DNA of 64,000 nt from JAHJDR01 sp964609965 (GTDB taxonomy: Bacteria; UBA10199; JADGCS01): assembly GCA_964609965.1 (NCBI GenBank), contig CAZSTS010000003.1, forward strand, positions 62,001 to 126,000, given 5' to 3'. Positions 23,138 through 32,550 of this stretch are shown here, in pieces; position 1 is the first letter of the stretch, and the number at the start of each line of letters is the position of its first letter. The notes beneath the pieces are model-generated. The model searched no databases and was not told where the DNA came from. It saw only the letters and a program-made list of their open reading frames with translations. The translations under genes were made by a program, and so were the position numbers.

Positions 23138-24069
23138 AGGTCGTTATTATCGGTCGTACAGAGTTTCTTTATCACACGATTTCAGCATTAGAAGAAATGG
23201 GGCACACAATTCTGGGCATTATCACTGCCAAGGCTGCTCCTGAATACAAAATAAAAGAAACTGATTTTGGGGCGCTTGCTCAAAAACGTTGCATCCCGTT
23301 TATTTGTTGTAACAATCTCAAAGAAAAAGAGGTCTCACAGTTTTTAGAGAAAATGCAGGCTGATATTGGTGTGAGTGTCAACTGGGTTAGCCTTGTCGAT
23401 CAAGAAATGATTCAGAAATTTCGTTATGGAATACTTAACGCTCATTTTGGAGATCTTCCAAAGTATCGGGGAAATGCCTGTCCAAACTGGGCTATTATCA
23501 ATGGTGAAAAGGAAGTCACCCTTTCCATTCATTTTATGGAGGGGGGGCAACTGGATTGTGGAAGAGTCGTTGTTCAAGACAAGATTCATTTAGATGAACA
23601 AACATATATAGAGGATGTTTATCATTGGGCCGAGCAAGTCATTCCAAAGGCCTATCAAAGTGCTTTAGAAAAGTTGGAACAAAACCCAGATGTTCTGTTG
23701 AAATATGCTGATCCAAAATCAGAAGATAGTTTTCGCTGTTATCCTCGCTGTCCAGAAGATGGGCTTATTGATTGGGAAAAATCAGCAGTCGAAATTCATC
23801 GCCTCATTCGAGCTTCTTCAAAACCCTTTGCTGGGGCTTTTACTTATTGGTGCGGAAAGCCACTAAAGATATGGCGGGCCTCTTTATCTCAAGATGGGGA
23901 ACGCTATTTTGCCGTGCCAGGGCAGGTGAGTTCCATTAACAAAGAAGAAGGCTCAATTGATGTCATCACAGGAGAAGGTAAATTAACTCTATCTAGCATT
24001 TCTTATGATGAGAAAGAAGACATTCCACCTGCAAAGCTTATTCGATCAATAAGGAAGAGGCTAGGATAA
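23134..24069 (+). CDS. sugar N-formyltransferase
   Basis: A 311-residue formyltransferase with an intact active site: LNAHFGDLPKYRGNACPNWA gives the Asn-x-His pair and the folate loop, and GGQLDCGRVVV the catalytic Asp. The C-terminal part (CPEDGLIDWEKSAVEIHRLIRASSKPFAGAF) resembles the sugar-binding extension of ArnA/VioF-type enzymes. It transfers formyl to a sugar amine. GAGGAG precedes the ATG, which overlaps the deacetylase stop. Together with the PIG-L and NodB-like proteins it suggests N-formylated sugars in the glycan. Confidence 0.85.
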   Translation: MKVVIIGRTEFLYHTISALEEMGHTILGIITAKAAPEYKIKETDFGALAQKRCIPFICCNNLKEKEVSQFLEKMQADIGVSVNWVSLVDQEMIQKFRYGILNAHFGDLPKYRGNACPNWAIINGEKEVTLSIHFMEGGQLDCGRVVVQDKIHLDEQTYIEDVYHWAEQVIPKAYQSALEKLEQNPDVLLKYADPKSEDSFRCYPRCPEDGLIDWEKSAVEIHRLIRASSKPFAGAFTYWCGKPLKIWRASLSQDGERYFAVPGQVSSINKEEGSIDVITGEGKLTLSSISYDEKEDIPPAKLIRSIRKRLG

Positions 24070-24105
24070 TTCAACTCACAATAACAATTTGTTATCAGGT
24101 TCATC

Positions 24106-25584
24106 ATGACAGGTAGAAGAGTCATAGCTAAAAATACGATTTATAATCTTTTGGCGAGCGCTGTTTCGTATCCAGCGACAATCGTTATGACGATTGTTAT
24201 GTCGCGAACACTCGCTCCCCAGAACTATGGGATTTGGTCTTTGTGCCTGGTTTACGGGAGTTTATCCCTAAGATTGGCTACAGCTGGTTTGTTGCCAGGG
24301 TGTGCGACCTACATGATGAAGGAGTTGTCTGTTGGGGGAGAAAAATCTCCTTTGCTTTTTTCGAACTTTATTGCCCTTGAAGCAGCTCTTATCTTTTTTG
24401 GTTCCATTATTTCTGTTTTGTGTGTTGGTTTTTTTTACAGTGATGCCTATCTGCTTTCGGCTCTCAAGATTGCTGTCCTTTATAATGTGATTCTTTCACT
24501 GAATAGCATATTCAACTATGTGTATCAGGCTCATGATGACATGAGGTCACGGTTTTTTATGACGATCCTGACTGTTGGTGTGAATCTGACTAATCTTGTT
24601 ATTTGGGCTATCTTTTTTCATGGTGTTCGCAGCTTATTGGTCATGAGTAGTTGTGTTTATCTTTTTATTTGCACAACGCAATTTTTCTATGTTCAGAAAA
24701 AGTATAGGCTGTGGAAACCAGTCACTATAAAAATCAAGCATTGGTTTGGTTTTATCAAAAAGTCATTCTTTTTTGCTGTAAACTCGCAATTGCTGCCACT
24801 CTTTTTGTCAGTAGATGTTCTCATGCTGTCATGGCTTTCTACGACAGTGGAAATTGGGTTGTACCGTATTTCTTTCACCTATTTGACAATAGCCGCCGCT
24901 CTTCCTGCAGCTATGGGATGGGCTCTGTTTCCAATGTTAACGCGCCTGCAAAGAAATGGCACAGGGAACGTAGAGGCTGTGAGACACTATTTTCCTGTGG
25001 TCAAGGTTCATCTCTGTCTTGGAATACTCATTTCTCTTGGCTATTTCTCGTTTGCAGACATCTTTATCCCGTTTTTTTACGGAGAAGACTATCAGATGTC
25101 GGCCACTTTGCTTAAGGTTTTAAGTGTTTCTGTTTTCTTATCATTCATCTCAGCATCGTTTGCTGGTTATTTGAATACAGGAAATAGAGAGAAATTATCG
25201 AGTCTGGCTTTGGGGATGGGAGTGGTTTTAAATATCTTGCTAAATATTATTTTGATCCCAACACATGGAGCTATGGGAGCCGCGATTGCGACAGTCGCAT
25301 CAGAATTGCTCCTCTGTGTTGTTTATGGATATGTTTTTTCCAGAGAGATTATTTCATGGAGAGAAGGGTGGATGAAGTTGACATTGGTGAGTGGTGCTTT
25401 CATGCTTCTCTTGGGTTGGATTGTGGTTTTTGTTGCAAAGGTTTCAATTATTTTGGGCTTTCTCGTTGCTATGGCAGGATCTCCTCTCATTATTCTTGTA
25501 TCAAAGATCTACCCACAAGAATCTGTAAGTATATTCAAAAGTTTTTTAATAGAGATAAAAGGTTTATTACGATTAAGTCGGTAA
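24106..25584 (+). CDS. Wzx-type polysaccharide flippase 1
   Basis: A 492-residue polytopic membrane protein with about 12-14 hydrophobic helices. The N-terminal VIAKNTIYNLLASAVSYPATIVMTIVMSRTL and later AGYLNTGNREK and VLNILLNIILIPTHGAMGAAIAT are typical of the MOP/polysaccharide transport family. Such proteins flip undecaprenyl-linked oligosaccharides across the inner membrane. A second flippase of the same superfamily is at 35217. Confidence 0.85.
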   Translation: MTGRRVIAKNTIYNLLASAVSYPATIVMTIVMSRTLAPQNYGIWSLCLVYGSLSLRLATAGLLPGCATYMMKELSVGGEKSPLLFSNFIALEAALIFFGSIISVLCVGFFYSDAYLLSALKIAVLYNVILSLNSIFNYVYQAHDDMRSRFFMTILTVGVNLTNLVIWAIFFHGVRSLLVMSSCVYLFICTTQFFYVQKKYRLWKPVTIKIKHWFGFIKKSFFFAVNSQLLPLFLSVDVLMLSWLSTTVEIGLYRISFTYLTIAAALPAAMGWALFPMLTRLQRNGTGNVEAVRHYFPVVKVHLCLGILISLGYFSFADIFIPFFYGEDYQMSATLLKVLSVSVFLSFISASFAGYLNTGNREKLSSLALGMGVVLNILLNIILIPTHGAMGAAIATVASELLLCVVYGYVFSREIISWREGWMKLTLVSGAFMLLLGWIVVFVAKVSIILGFLVAMAGSPLIILVSKIYPQESVSIFKSFLIEIKGLLRLSR

Positions 25585-25587
25585 CTT

Positions 25588-27045
25588 ATGAAAGTTTCAA
25601 TTATTTCACCCCCCAAACCTAAGCACTATCGAAGATACAGATGGTATTTACGTGAACACAATTGTGCTCAAGTACGTGGAGACGTCACAAACCCCTGCTT
25701 GGCACTTTCTATTGTAAGCACTCTTAGTTTGAATCATGAGATTGAGATTGCGTTTCTTGATTTGCAACTTGAGGAAGGAAAGCCTGAGCAAGTATTTGAA
25801 AAACATCTGACTTCTTTTCAGCCAGACCTTGTTATTGTTTTGATGAGTGCCTATGCCATTCAAGAAGAAAGAATGTATGCCGAAAAGCATCCTCTTACGG
25901 TCTCTGTTATCACACCAACAAATGTGAATCCCAAAGAAGCGATTGAACAGTACAGTTTGAAGTGCCCCTATTTTACATTTGGGTACGCTGTTGAGCAGAG
26001 CCTTGCTAGCTGTGTTCAGCTTTTTTTGGAAGGTCATCGGGAATTTTCTATCCCTGGTATTTTTAAGAATGGTTCAACTGAAAATAAAGCGGTTCCTTGT
26101 GGCGAAGTTCAAGCGCCGCTCATGACCGTTAAAGGGCATGAGATTATTCAAACTGGTAAATACCTTCGAACGCAGACAAAAACCCCTGTTCTTTATCTTT
26201 TTACTCAGAAAGGGTGTTTGTTTCATTGCATTTATTGCACTGTCGGGTCTGACCAGTATCGTCTTGTGAGCGGTAATGCAGAAAAACTTGTTTCTCAAAT
26301 AGCGTGGTTAAAAGAAAACTACAAATTTGATCAGATTGTCTTTCTTGATGCTGACTTTATTGCTGACAAGAAATTTTTTAACGCTTTTGTTGAGGCTATT
26401 GTCCCACAAAACCTTCAAATCAGTTATAGTGCAAATTGCACGATCAACACTCTTAATGAGGCGACCATAGAAGGTTTGCTGAGAAGTGGGTGCCAAGAAA
26501 TTCGTATTGGTATTGAAACTGTGAACAAGGACCTTCTCAAGGTGCTCAGAAAATCGTATCAAGTAGATCGTGCTCGCGATATTTTATCACAGGCAAGACA
26601 AAAAGGGCTCAATGTTCTTTTGTATTTTACAACAGGGATACCAGGGGAGAATAAGGCACATTTACTCGAAAACATACACTTTCTACTAGATACAGGGATC
26701 AAAAAATTCACGAATGGCAATTTGTTTCCTATTCCTTCAACTGATTTTTATGCAAAATTAAAGCAAGAAAACAATCTCATAGAAAGTGATTGGCGCCGTT
26801 ATTATCTTGGCAAAACCCTCACATACAAAAATGGTTCAAACATGTCCCTGCGTCGCTTAAAGACAATGCAATATTGGATGAGGGCTATGTACTATTTTCA
26901 AAGATTAACAGGTAAATCAGAGTGGGGGACTCCTAAAACAAATGTTCTCAATATTTTGAGTGAGGTTTTTGCAATAGGATTAAAATATTTTTATGATATC
27001 GGATCAGCAGTTAAGTGGCGGATTCGTTTGCTGGTGAGAGTGTGA
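25588..27045 (+). CDS. B12-binding-like radical SAM protein
   Basis: A 485-residue protein. The N-terminal 170 residues look like a cobalamin-binding Rossmann domain (VSIISPPKPKHYRRYRWYL, LDLQLEEGKPEQVFEKHL, QPDLVIVLMSA), although the His loop DxHxxG is not visible. The radical SAM core starts near residue 190: KGCLFHCIYCTV is the CxxxCxxC that holds the 4Fe-4S cluster, followed by IVFLDADFIADKKFF and EIRIGIETVNKDLLKVLRKSY. Class B relatives methylate or rearrange unactivated carbons. Its substrate is not known; a C-methylated or deoxygenated sugar or lipid is plausible. It is placed between a flippase and a deacetylase. Confidence 0.8.
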   Translation: MKVSIISPPKPKHYRRYRWYLREHNCAQVRGDVTNPCLALSIVSTLSLNHEIEIAFLDLQLEEGKPEQVFEKHLTSFQPDLVIVLMSAYAIQEERMYAEKHPLTVSVITPTNVNPKEAIEQYSLKCPYFTFGYAVEQSLASCVQLFLEGHREFSIPGIFKNGSTENKAVPCGEVQAPLMTVKGHEIIQTGKYLRTQTKTPVLYLFTQKGCLFHCIYCTVGSDQYRLVSGNAEKLVSQIAWLKENYKFDQIVFLDADFIADKKFFNAFVEAIVPQNLQISYSANCTINTLNEATIEGLLRSGCQEIRIGIETVNKDLLKVLRKSYQVDRARDILSQARQKGLNVLLYFTTGIPGENKAHLLENIHFLLDTGIKKFTNGNLFPIPSTDFYAKLKQENNLIESDWRRYYLGKTLTYKNGSNMSLRRLKTMQYWMRAMYYFQRLTGKSEWGTPKTNVLNILSEVFAIGLKYFYDIGSAVKWRIRLLVRV

Positions 27046-27047
27046 TT

Positions 27048-27917
27048 ATGCGGAACAGTATTGGAATGCGAAAAATCAAAAACTGGATTAAAGGAAATCC
27101 TACTCTCAAGTATATTTATCATCTTTTTATTGACCTAAAGAGTTTTGTTTTTGATTTTCGTCATTATCGAAAAGACTGGTCAACCTATCGATTCTCAATT
27201 CGTCGAACAAAAGAGTCTCTTTATCATCCCTTTTCATTAGAATACTATGATAAGTTGTGCGAACGCGTGTCTCAAGTTGAGCAAGCTCATTTTATTTCTC
27301 TGGAACAGTATATTGATAAGGATCATTTCAAAGATAAATATAATATTGTGATGAGGCACGATATTGATTCTCGAGATTGTATTCAGAAATTGCCGTTTCT
27401 TCTTGAGGTTGAGAAGAAATATGGACTGAAATCAGCCATTTACGTGTTAACAGATGGGGTGCTGTATCATCCACAAGAAGCGGAAAATCTTATCAAAGAT
27501 CTTCAGGCTCAAGACTATGAAATAGGTCTTCACACCGAAGCCCATGCTGCTCAGGATTCTCGCGCATACATGGCAAAGGAAATTGAGGCCTTTCAAAGAT
27601 GCTATGGAGTGTCTCCACGCACTTATGTTATGCATGGAGTGATCCCTCGCCCAAAAAACTATTGGCATCATATGAGAAAATTCAAAAAACAGTCTTCCAA
27701 ACTAGAGAAAGAATTCAATATCAAGGGACATTTAAGATATGGTTTTGGTGAAGGTCATTTTTCTGAGCAAGCTGTCATTCATAATGGTGAAAAAAGATTT
27801 AGGTTGCCTGATTGTGTTTCAGATTTTTTGAAAGATTTTTACTTAGGATCATATCTCATGTTGGTTACACATCCTTGGTGTTGGAAAACCGATAATTCAA
27901 AAGAGGTTATAGCTTAA
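27048..27917 (+). CDS. NodB-like polysaccharide deacetylase family protein
   Basis: A 289-residue protein. The core has IVMRHDIDSRDC (two Asp), DYEIGLHTEAH (metal His) and PRTYVMHGVIPRP, the CE4-like sequence order. The basic N-terminal 60 residues (NWIKGNPTLKYIYHLF) may touch the membrane surface. The ATG at 27048 is used because the upstream frame overlaps the radical SAM gene. It is followed by a methyltransferase after 1 bp. Substrate unknown. Confidence 0.72.
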   Translation: MRNSIGMRKIKNWIKGNPTLKYIYHLFIDLKSFVFDFRHYRKDWSTYRFSIRRTKESLYHPFSLEYYDKLCERVSQVEQAHFISLEQYIDKDHFKDKYNIVMRHDIDSRDCIQKLPFLLEVEKKYGLKSAIYVLTDGVLYHPQEAENLIKDLQAQDYEIGLHTEAHAAQDSRAYMAKEIEAFQRCYGVSPRTYVMHGVIPRPKNYWHHMRKFKKQSSKLEKEFNIKGHLRYGFGEGHFSEQAVIHNGEKRFRLPDCVSDFLKDFYLGSYLMLVTHPWCWKTDNSKEVIA

Positions 27918-27918
27918 A

Positions 27919-28734
27919 ATGATAGCCCTAAATGCCTTAAAAACAGTTCAATATAATGCTGTTGCCAAAACTCTTGATCTAAAACGACAGCATTCTTTTC
28001 TGGATGTTGGTTGTGCCACAGGCCGGCAATATATTTGCTTGGCAAAGAATACTTCCCGTGCTGTGGGAATTGATGTTAACGATGAAGCCATTTTAGCGAC
28101 AAAGAAGCTGATTGAAAAGAAAAGACTAGGAAACATTGAAGCACAAGTTGTTGATGGAGAAAGCATTCCCTTTGCAGATCATGCATATGATCGTGTTCTT
28201 TGTGCAGATGTCGTTTCTATTGCCACTCACCCTGTTGGCCTTATCCAAGAATCCTTAAGAGTTCTCAAAAATGATGGCGCCTTAGTGATTTGTAATGGTA
28301 CGGGCTATAAAACCATCCGAGATTTTTACCAATCCACTTCATTTTTTAAGAAATGTCTCAGATCAGTTTTATTAAAAATAACAGCCCTTCCCAAAACCTT
28401 GCTTCAGTTCTATCGCAGTCGCATTGCCAGAAACATTCAATTTTCAGATCAAGAATTGATGCAAAGGTATGAGGATGTTGAGATTCATTTAGAGAGAGTG
28501 ATTAAAGAATCTGGCGGTGTTGTTTGCAAAAAAAGACATAGTTTTTGTGGGCCCAATGAATGGCTGATGGCCTGGATTCATCTGATAACTTGCGCTTTGA
28601 AGCTGCCAGTGAGCACAGTTAAATTTATTTCATTGGGTTTTTTGCCTTTGTTTCTTTTGTTGGAATTTCTGTTTTCAAAAAGGCAAGGGTTGTCAGTTAT
28701 TTATTTAGTGAAGAAAAATTCTTCTTATGAGTGA
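27919..28734 (+). CDS. class I SAM-dependent methyltransferase
   Basis: A 271-residue protein. LDVGCATGRQY is motif I for SAM binding, GIDVNDEAI motif II, and VDGESIPFADHAYDRVLCADV motif III/IV of the Methyltransf_11 type. The C-terminal 60 residues are hydrophobic (LITCALKLPVSTVKFISLGFLPLFLLLEFLF), suggesting membrane attachment. It overlaps the next gene by 8 bp. Likely O-methylation of a glycan or lipid intermediate. Confidence 0.8.
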   Translation: MIALNALKTVQYNAVAKTLDLKRQHSFLDVGCATGRQYICLAKNTSRAVGIDVNDEAILATKKLIEKKRLGNIEAQVVDGESIPFADHAYDRVLCADVVSIATHPVGLIQESLRVLKNDGALVICNGTGYKTIRDFYQSTSFFKKCLRSVLLKITALPKTLLQFYRSRIARNIQFSDQELMQRYEDVEIHLERVIKESGGVVCKKRHSFCGPNEWLMAWIHLITCALKLPVSTVKFISLGFLPLFLLLEFLFSKRQGLSVIYLVKKNSSYE

Positions 28735-30244
28735 ATTTATTGTTTCAATATTTCTCGTTTTTCTTTTACGACTCTTCTTTCCAGTTGTGTTCCTTTTGAC
28801 TGGTCGTACAATGACGGCCTCAGATGGTGTGTCTCATATTTGTACCACTGTTCTCATGCGTCGAAATGGGCATAGGCCTTTTGTCCGTATGCCACGCACA
28901 GAACAAAGTGGAGAGAATTATCCATGGCTTTACTCTTGGATTCTTTCGTTTTTACCAGAGCGACTGATTATGTCAGTGAGTTTGTTGACAGGAACGGTTA
29001 TAGATACTCTTCTTTATGGATTGTTGGTGTTTGTGATGAAGCAATCAGGTCTTGTCCCATTCATTGATCAGAAGATTCTGTTTCTATTTGCAGCACTCTT
29101 TGTTTTTACCCCACATCTGACGCGATTAACAACAGGCCGGATTGTTCCGCGGCCAAGGCCTCTTGGCGTTTTGCTGGGAAATCTCTTGTTTCTTTTCTTG
29201 TGGAGCTATCTCAGCACTGATCTTTGGATATGGTACTGTGCAGCTATCTTAGTTTATGTCCCTCTTTGCTTAACGAGCAAGTTTGCAGTTCAAGCAGCAG
29301 TGAGTATTTCTGTTCTTTTAGGGATTTTTACTGGGAAGCTGTTGCTCTTAGTGTTTCCTGTTCTAGCTATTGGTTTCAGTGTTCTCATCACGTGGGGGCA
29401 AAGTTGGGTTTTGTTTGTTGGTCAAATTAGGCACTCTGTTGTGTATTGGAAGAAAAATTATGAATTTGTGAGGGAGAAAAACACATTTACGTTTCCTCGC
29501 AAGATGAATCTTTCTGAAATAAAAAGATGTCTTTACGTTTATTCAGAAAATTCTTTTATTTTGGTGTTAACGGGATTGCCTTTTTTGATCCCTTTATTTT
29601 TGCTTTATTTCCGTACAAGTCATCTCTTAGAGCCAAATGTTCAATATTTGTTTGTGTGGATCATGGCAGCTCTTACAGTGATGCTAATGACGTCTTTTTG
29701 GAAATTCAAAGTATTTGGTCAGGCGGAAAGATATCTTGATTTCGCTTTATTCCCTTATTTTCTTCTTCTTTTTGCTTTTTACAGCCAGATGTCATCATTA
29801 CTTTTAGTAGCTTTACTGGCTTATGGTTTCTTAATGTATATAATTCATCTCATAGTGCATATTTATGCTTACGGCACACCAAAGGGAGAAGTCAGAAAGC
29901 AGATTGAAGGGTATCAGTGGTTGAATCGTTTTCAGGATGAGTTGAAGGTCATTTCGATTCCTTACACATTGTCTCGCTATGGGCTTATGTACACGAAACA
30001 TGTTTACCCTTTTACACAGGGTATTCCTAAAGAAAGACAACATGAGTTTGAGTTGATTTATTCAAAATACCCGTACCCTCCTCATGATATGAAAAGGACT
30101 ATTGAACATTACAACATAGACTTTGTTGTGAAAAAGAAAAAGAAGCTTAAACAGATGTCATTCCACCCTTTGGAAAACTGTGTTTTCGAGAATTCTGAAG
30201 TGGCTGTTTATGATGTCAGAGAAAATAAAACTGATGTTAATTGA
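28727..30244 (+). CDS. polytopic membrane protein, GT-C glycosyltransferase-like
   Basis: A 505-residue protein with about 10 hydrophobic helices and a soluble C-terminal domain of about 110 residues. The first periplasmic loop after helix 1 is polar (MTASDGVSHICTTVLMRRNGHRPFVRMP), where GT-C enzymes carry their catalytic Asp. The end (HYNIDFVVKKKK ... CVFENSEVAVYDV) is of the kind seen after GT-C cores. It may be a polyprenyl-phosphate-sugar-dependent glycosyltransferase. It could alternatively be a second polymerase-like protein. The following kinase gene starts inside its last codons. Confidence 0.55.
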   Translation: MSEFIVSIFLVFLLRLFFPVVFLLTGRTMTASDGVSHICTTVLMRRNGHRPFVRMPRTEQSGENYPWLYSWILSFLPERLIMSVSLLTGTVIDTLLYGLLVFVMKQSGLVPFIDQKILFLFAALFVFTPHLTRLTTGRIVPRPRPLGVLLGNLLFLFLWSYLSTDLWIWYCAAILVYVPLCLTSKFAVQAAVSISVLLGIFTGKLLLLVFPVLAIGFSVLITWGQSWVLFVGQIRHSVVYWKKNYEFVREKNTFTFPRKMNLSEIKRCLYVYSENSFILVLTGLPFLIPLFLLYFRTSHLLEPNVQYLFVWIMAALTVMLMTSFWKFKVFGQAERYLDFALFPYFLLLFAFYSQMSSLLLVALLAYGFLMYIIHLIVHIYAYGTPKGEVRKQIEGYQWLNRFQDELKVISIPYTLSRYGLMYTKHVYPFTQGIPKERQHEFELIYSKYPYPPHDMKRTIEHYNIDFVVKKKKKLKQMSFHPLENCVFENSEVAVYDVRENKTDVN

Positions 30245-30935
30245 GATCACAGGCAGTTCTGGTGCAGGAAAAACAACTTTGGCACAGCGCCTAGCTGCTG
30301 AAATACAACGGCAGGGCAGGCAAGTGGTTCTTCAGCTCGATGCGGGGACTTCTTTGTTGTTACGATTCTTTCAAGAAATAAGGGGTTTGTGGGTCTTGTT
30401 AACAAGGCGCAAACAGTATTTTCATTTATTTAGATTTTGTTATTCTTATTCTTGGAAACATCGTGATGGCATCTTGTCGTGGATCACTATCCTGAGAAGT
30501 CTTTTAAGAAAAATCAGCATTGATAATTATTATCGAGCAAGGTCTCAGGGAGACACCATCACCATCATTGATGAGGGATTACTTCATCTTGCTCATAATT
30601 TGTTTGTAACTTTAAAAGAGGATTCTCAAGATCAGGACATTTCAGAGTTTTTTCAGAAAACGCTTTTTCCTGATCTCATAGTATGTGTTCAGGCTGATTT
30701 AGATCTTCTCAAAAAAAGAGGGGTTCAGAGAAAAGATCCTCCCCGAAGATTGCGCCACTCACATGAGTTGTTATTGTTTATTGAAAAGGCGCATGCTTTG
30801 TATGGGCGAATCATTCAGGATCCACGTTTTTTCAACAAGGCGTACATTGTTGATGCATTAGATTTAGATGAATCTCTTATTGAATCAACGTGTCAGAAAA
30901 TTATTCAAAAAATTAGTCTGATAAATAAAGGTTAG
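30234..30935 (+). CDS. P-loop kinase, thymidylate/adenylyl-sulfate kinase-like
   Basis: A 233-residue protein. MLIEITGSSGAGKTTLAQRLA is a Walker A P-loop at the very N-terminus. IIDEGLLHLAHN is the DE-type Walker B and KKRGVQRKDPPRRLR a basic lid region, as in the deoxynucleotide kinase/thymidylate kinase fold. The substrate is unclear; sugar or polyprenol phosphorylation would suit the locus. The ATG at 30234 is selected because it places the P-loop as in the family; it overlaps the upstream gene by 11 bp. Confidence 0.72.
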   Translation: MLIEITGSSGAGKTTLAQRLAAEIQRQGRQVVLQLDAGTSLLLRFFQEIRGLWVLLTRRKQYFHLFRFCYSYSWKHRDGILSWITILRSLLRKISIDNYYRARSQGDTITIIDEGLLHLAHNLFVTLKEDSQDQDISEFFQKTLFPDLIVCVQADLDLLKKRGVQRKDPPRRLRHSHELLLFIEKAHALYGRIIQDPRFFNKAYIVDALDLDESLIESTCQKIIQKISLINKG

Positions 30936-31029
30936 GAATGCTTGTATTAGTTCAAAAAACATTTCTCCAATTCAAAGAGAGCGGTATTATGTTTTGTCAG
31001 GAAATTGTTTGCGTATTATTGAGATTGGA

Positions 31030-32445
31030 ATGTATTGTTGTCACATGTTTTCCAAGAAAAAAATTATAATATTCACCTTTTTTTGTTTACTGATTATCTT
31101 TGTTATTTTCCATGATTTGTTTCATGAGGGATTCTATCAATTGAAATGGCACTATAAATGGAGGATTGTCGAAGCAATGCAAGAACAGGCCCCTGTCAGC
31201 GTAAACAATATTCTATCTCTAACAAAAGGATATGCTCAGGGAGGAATTGTTGTTGGTGGTGTTGCCTATTTGGCAGCGGATCAATCAAACTCCATTGCTT
31301 CGTTTGCCAAGCCCGCTGATTATCCTTTTGCAGCCTCCTTTCAAGCCGGTACGTTGATTCCAGTAAAAGAATATGGCTTTGAAGATACATATGATAGCAC
31401 GCCACTGATCATGACAAGCTCGGATGGAAAAAAATTATTGATTATGCATGAATATAAGCAACAAAGATCAAAGGCCATTGATTTGGAAACTGGCGAAACA
31501 GAGTGGGTGAGTGATGCAAATCAACCAGGGCATTCTTTTTTTGGGTTTTCCTATTATATTCGAAAAAATGAATCAGATCTTATTTTAGTTGAGGCAGATA
31601 ATGGGTTGCATGCCATTTCACTTGATACGGGACAAACCGTTTGGTGGCTTGAAAGAGAGGGTGGGGCCACGCCGGCGGTCGACCAGAAACAAGGGATTAT
31701 CTATTTTCAGTCCCGTGGACGGCTTGACAAGATTAATGCATCAACTGGGCAAGTCATTGTTTCAAAAAAGATCCATAGTTATACCAAAATTTATTCAACT
31801 GCCACCGTGCTTATTAACGATGCGAACGGATATAATGTTGCTACTTATTGGTACGGACGACCTCTTTATCGATCCAGCCTGAAAATATTTGATGCAGATC
31901 TAAATTTAAAATGGGAAAAGGAGAAATTGGCAGGGGGGCCGAAGACAACGATTTCTTATGGAAATGGAAGGATATATTTAGGATCAGGTGATTTTTCGTA
32001 TCCTTATTCTCAAAATGATTCAAAATGGAAACATATTCGTGCTTATGATGTGAAAACAGGCAAGATCATTTGGACAAGAAGGTTGTCGTCATATGCTTAC
32101 GATGATATTCCCAATGTCATTTATGTTAACGAATTTATAATAGCTGAAACTCAAAGTAGAAGATATTCGAATCATCTCATTTTTGTGCTCAATGCAAGCG
32201 ATGGCAGTATTTTACAATTTTTAGATACAGGCTCTCCCGCAAGTAGTTGCGCTCCACCTCTTTTTTCTGGGGGGAGATTGTTGACTGGCAATCTTTTTAC
32301 AGACAGTTTTGTTGTTGTTGAACTCGGATTGGGTGAGATAGTTGATTGGCGTGGCGCTTTTGGCGACCCACAGCTTCATCATATGGCTGCAGATTCAAAA
32401 GCTCTCACAAAGTTGTACGATAGCCCCAAAATCATGAGAGATTAA
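31030..32445 (+). CDS. membrane-anchored PQQ-type beta-propeller protein
   Basis: A 471-residue protein with an N-terminal membrane helix (IIIFTFFCLLIIFVIF) and a long periplasmic part. Repeats of the form AIDLETGETEWV, AISLDTGQTVWW, KINASTGQVIV, AYDVKTGKIIWTRR and VLNASDGSIL are blades of an eight-bladed quinoprotein-like propeller. No dehydrogenase active-site residues are evident, so it is more likely a binding or scaffold protein like BamB than a PQQ enzyme. The start is uncertain: ATG at 31030 or 31045. Its presence inside a glycan locus is unusual. Confidence 0.72.
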   Translation: MYCCHMFSKKKIIIFTFFCLLIIFVIFHDLFHEGFYQLKWHYKWRIVEAMQEQAPVSVNNILSLTKGYAQGGIVVGGVAYLAADQSNSIASFAKPADYPFAASFQAGTLIPVKEYGFEDTYDSTPLIMTSSDGKKLLIMHEYKQQRSKAIDLETGETEWVSDANQPGHSFFGFSYYIRKNESDLILVEADNGLHAISLDTGQTVWWLEREGGATPAVDQKQGIIYFQSRGRLDKINASTGQVIVSKKIHSYTKIYSTATVLINDANGYNVATYWYGRPLYRSSLKIFDADLNLKWEKEKLAGGPKTTISYGNGRIYLGSGDFSYPYSQNDSKWKHIRAYDVKTGKIIWTRRLSSYAYDDIPNVIYVNEFIIAETQSRRYSNHLIFVLNASDGSILQFLDTGSPASSCAPPLFSGGRLLTGNLFTDSFVVVELGLGEIVDWRGAFGDPQLHHMAADSKALTKLYDSPKIMRD

Positions 32446-32550
32446 TATATTATGTTTATCGAAAAGAAGTTTTTTTGAGAAAAACAAAAGTCGATGTTGA
32501 AAAATTAGCTAAGAGTCTTCTCTCTTGCCAAAAACCTAAAATCGTAAAAT

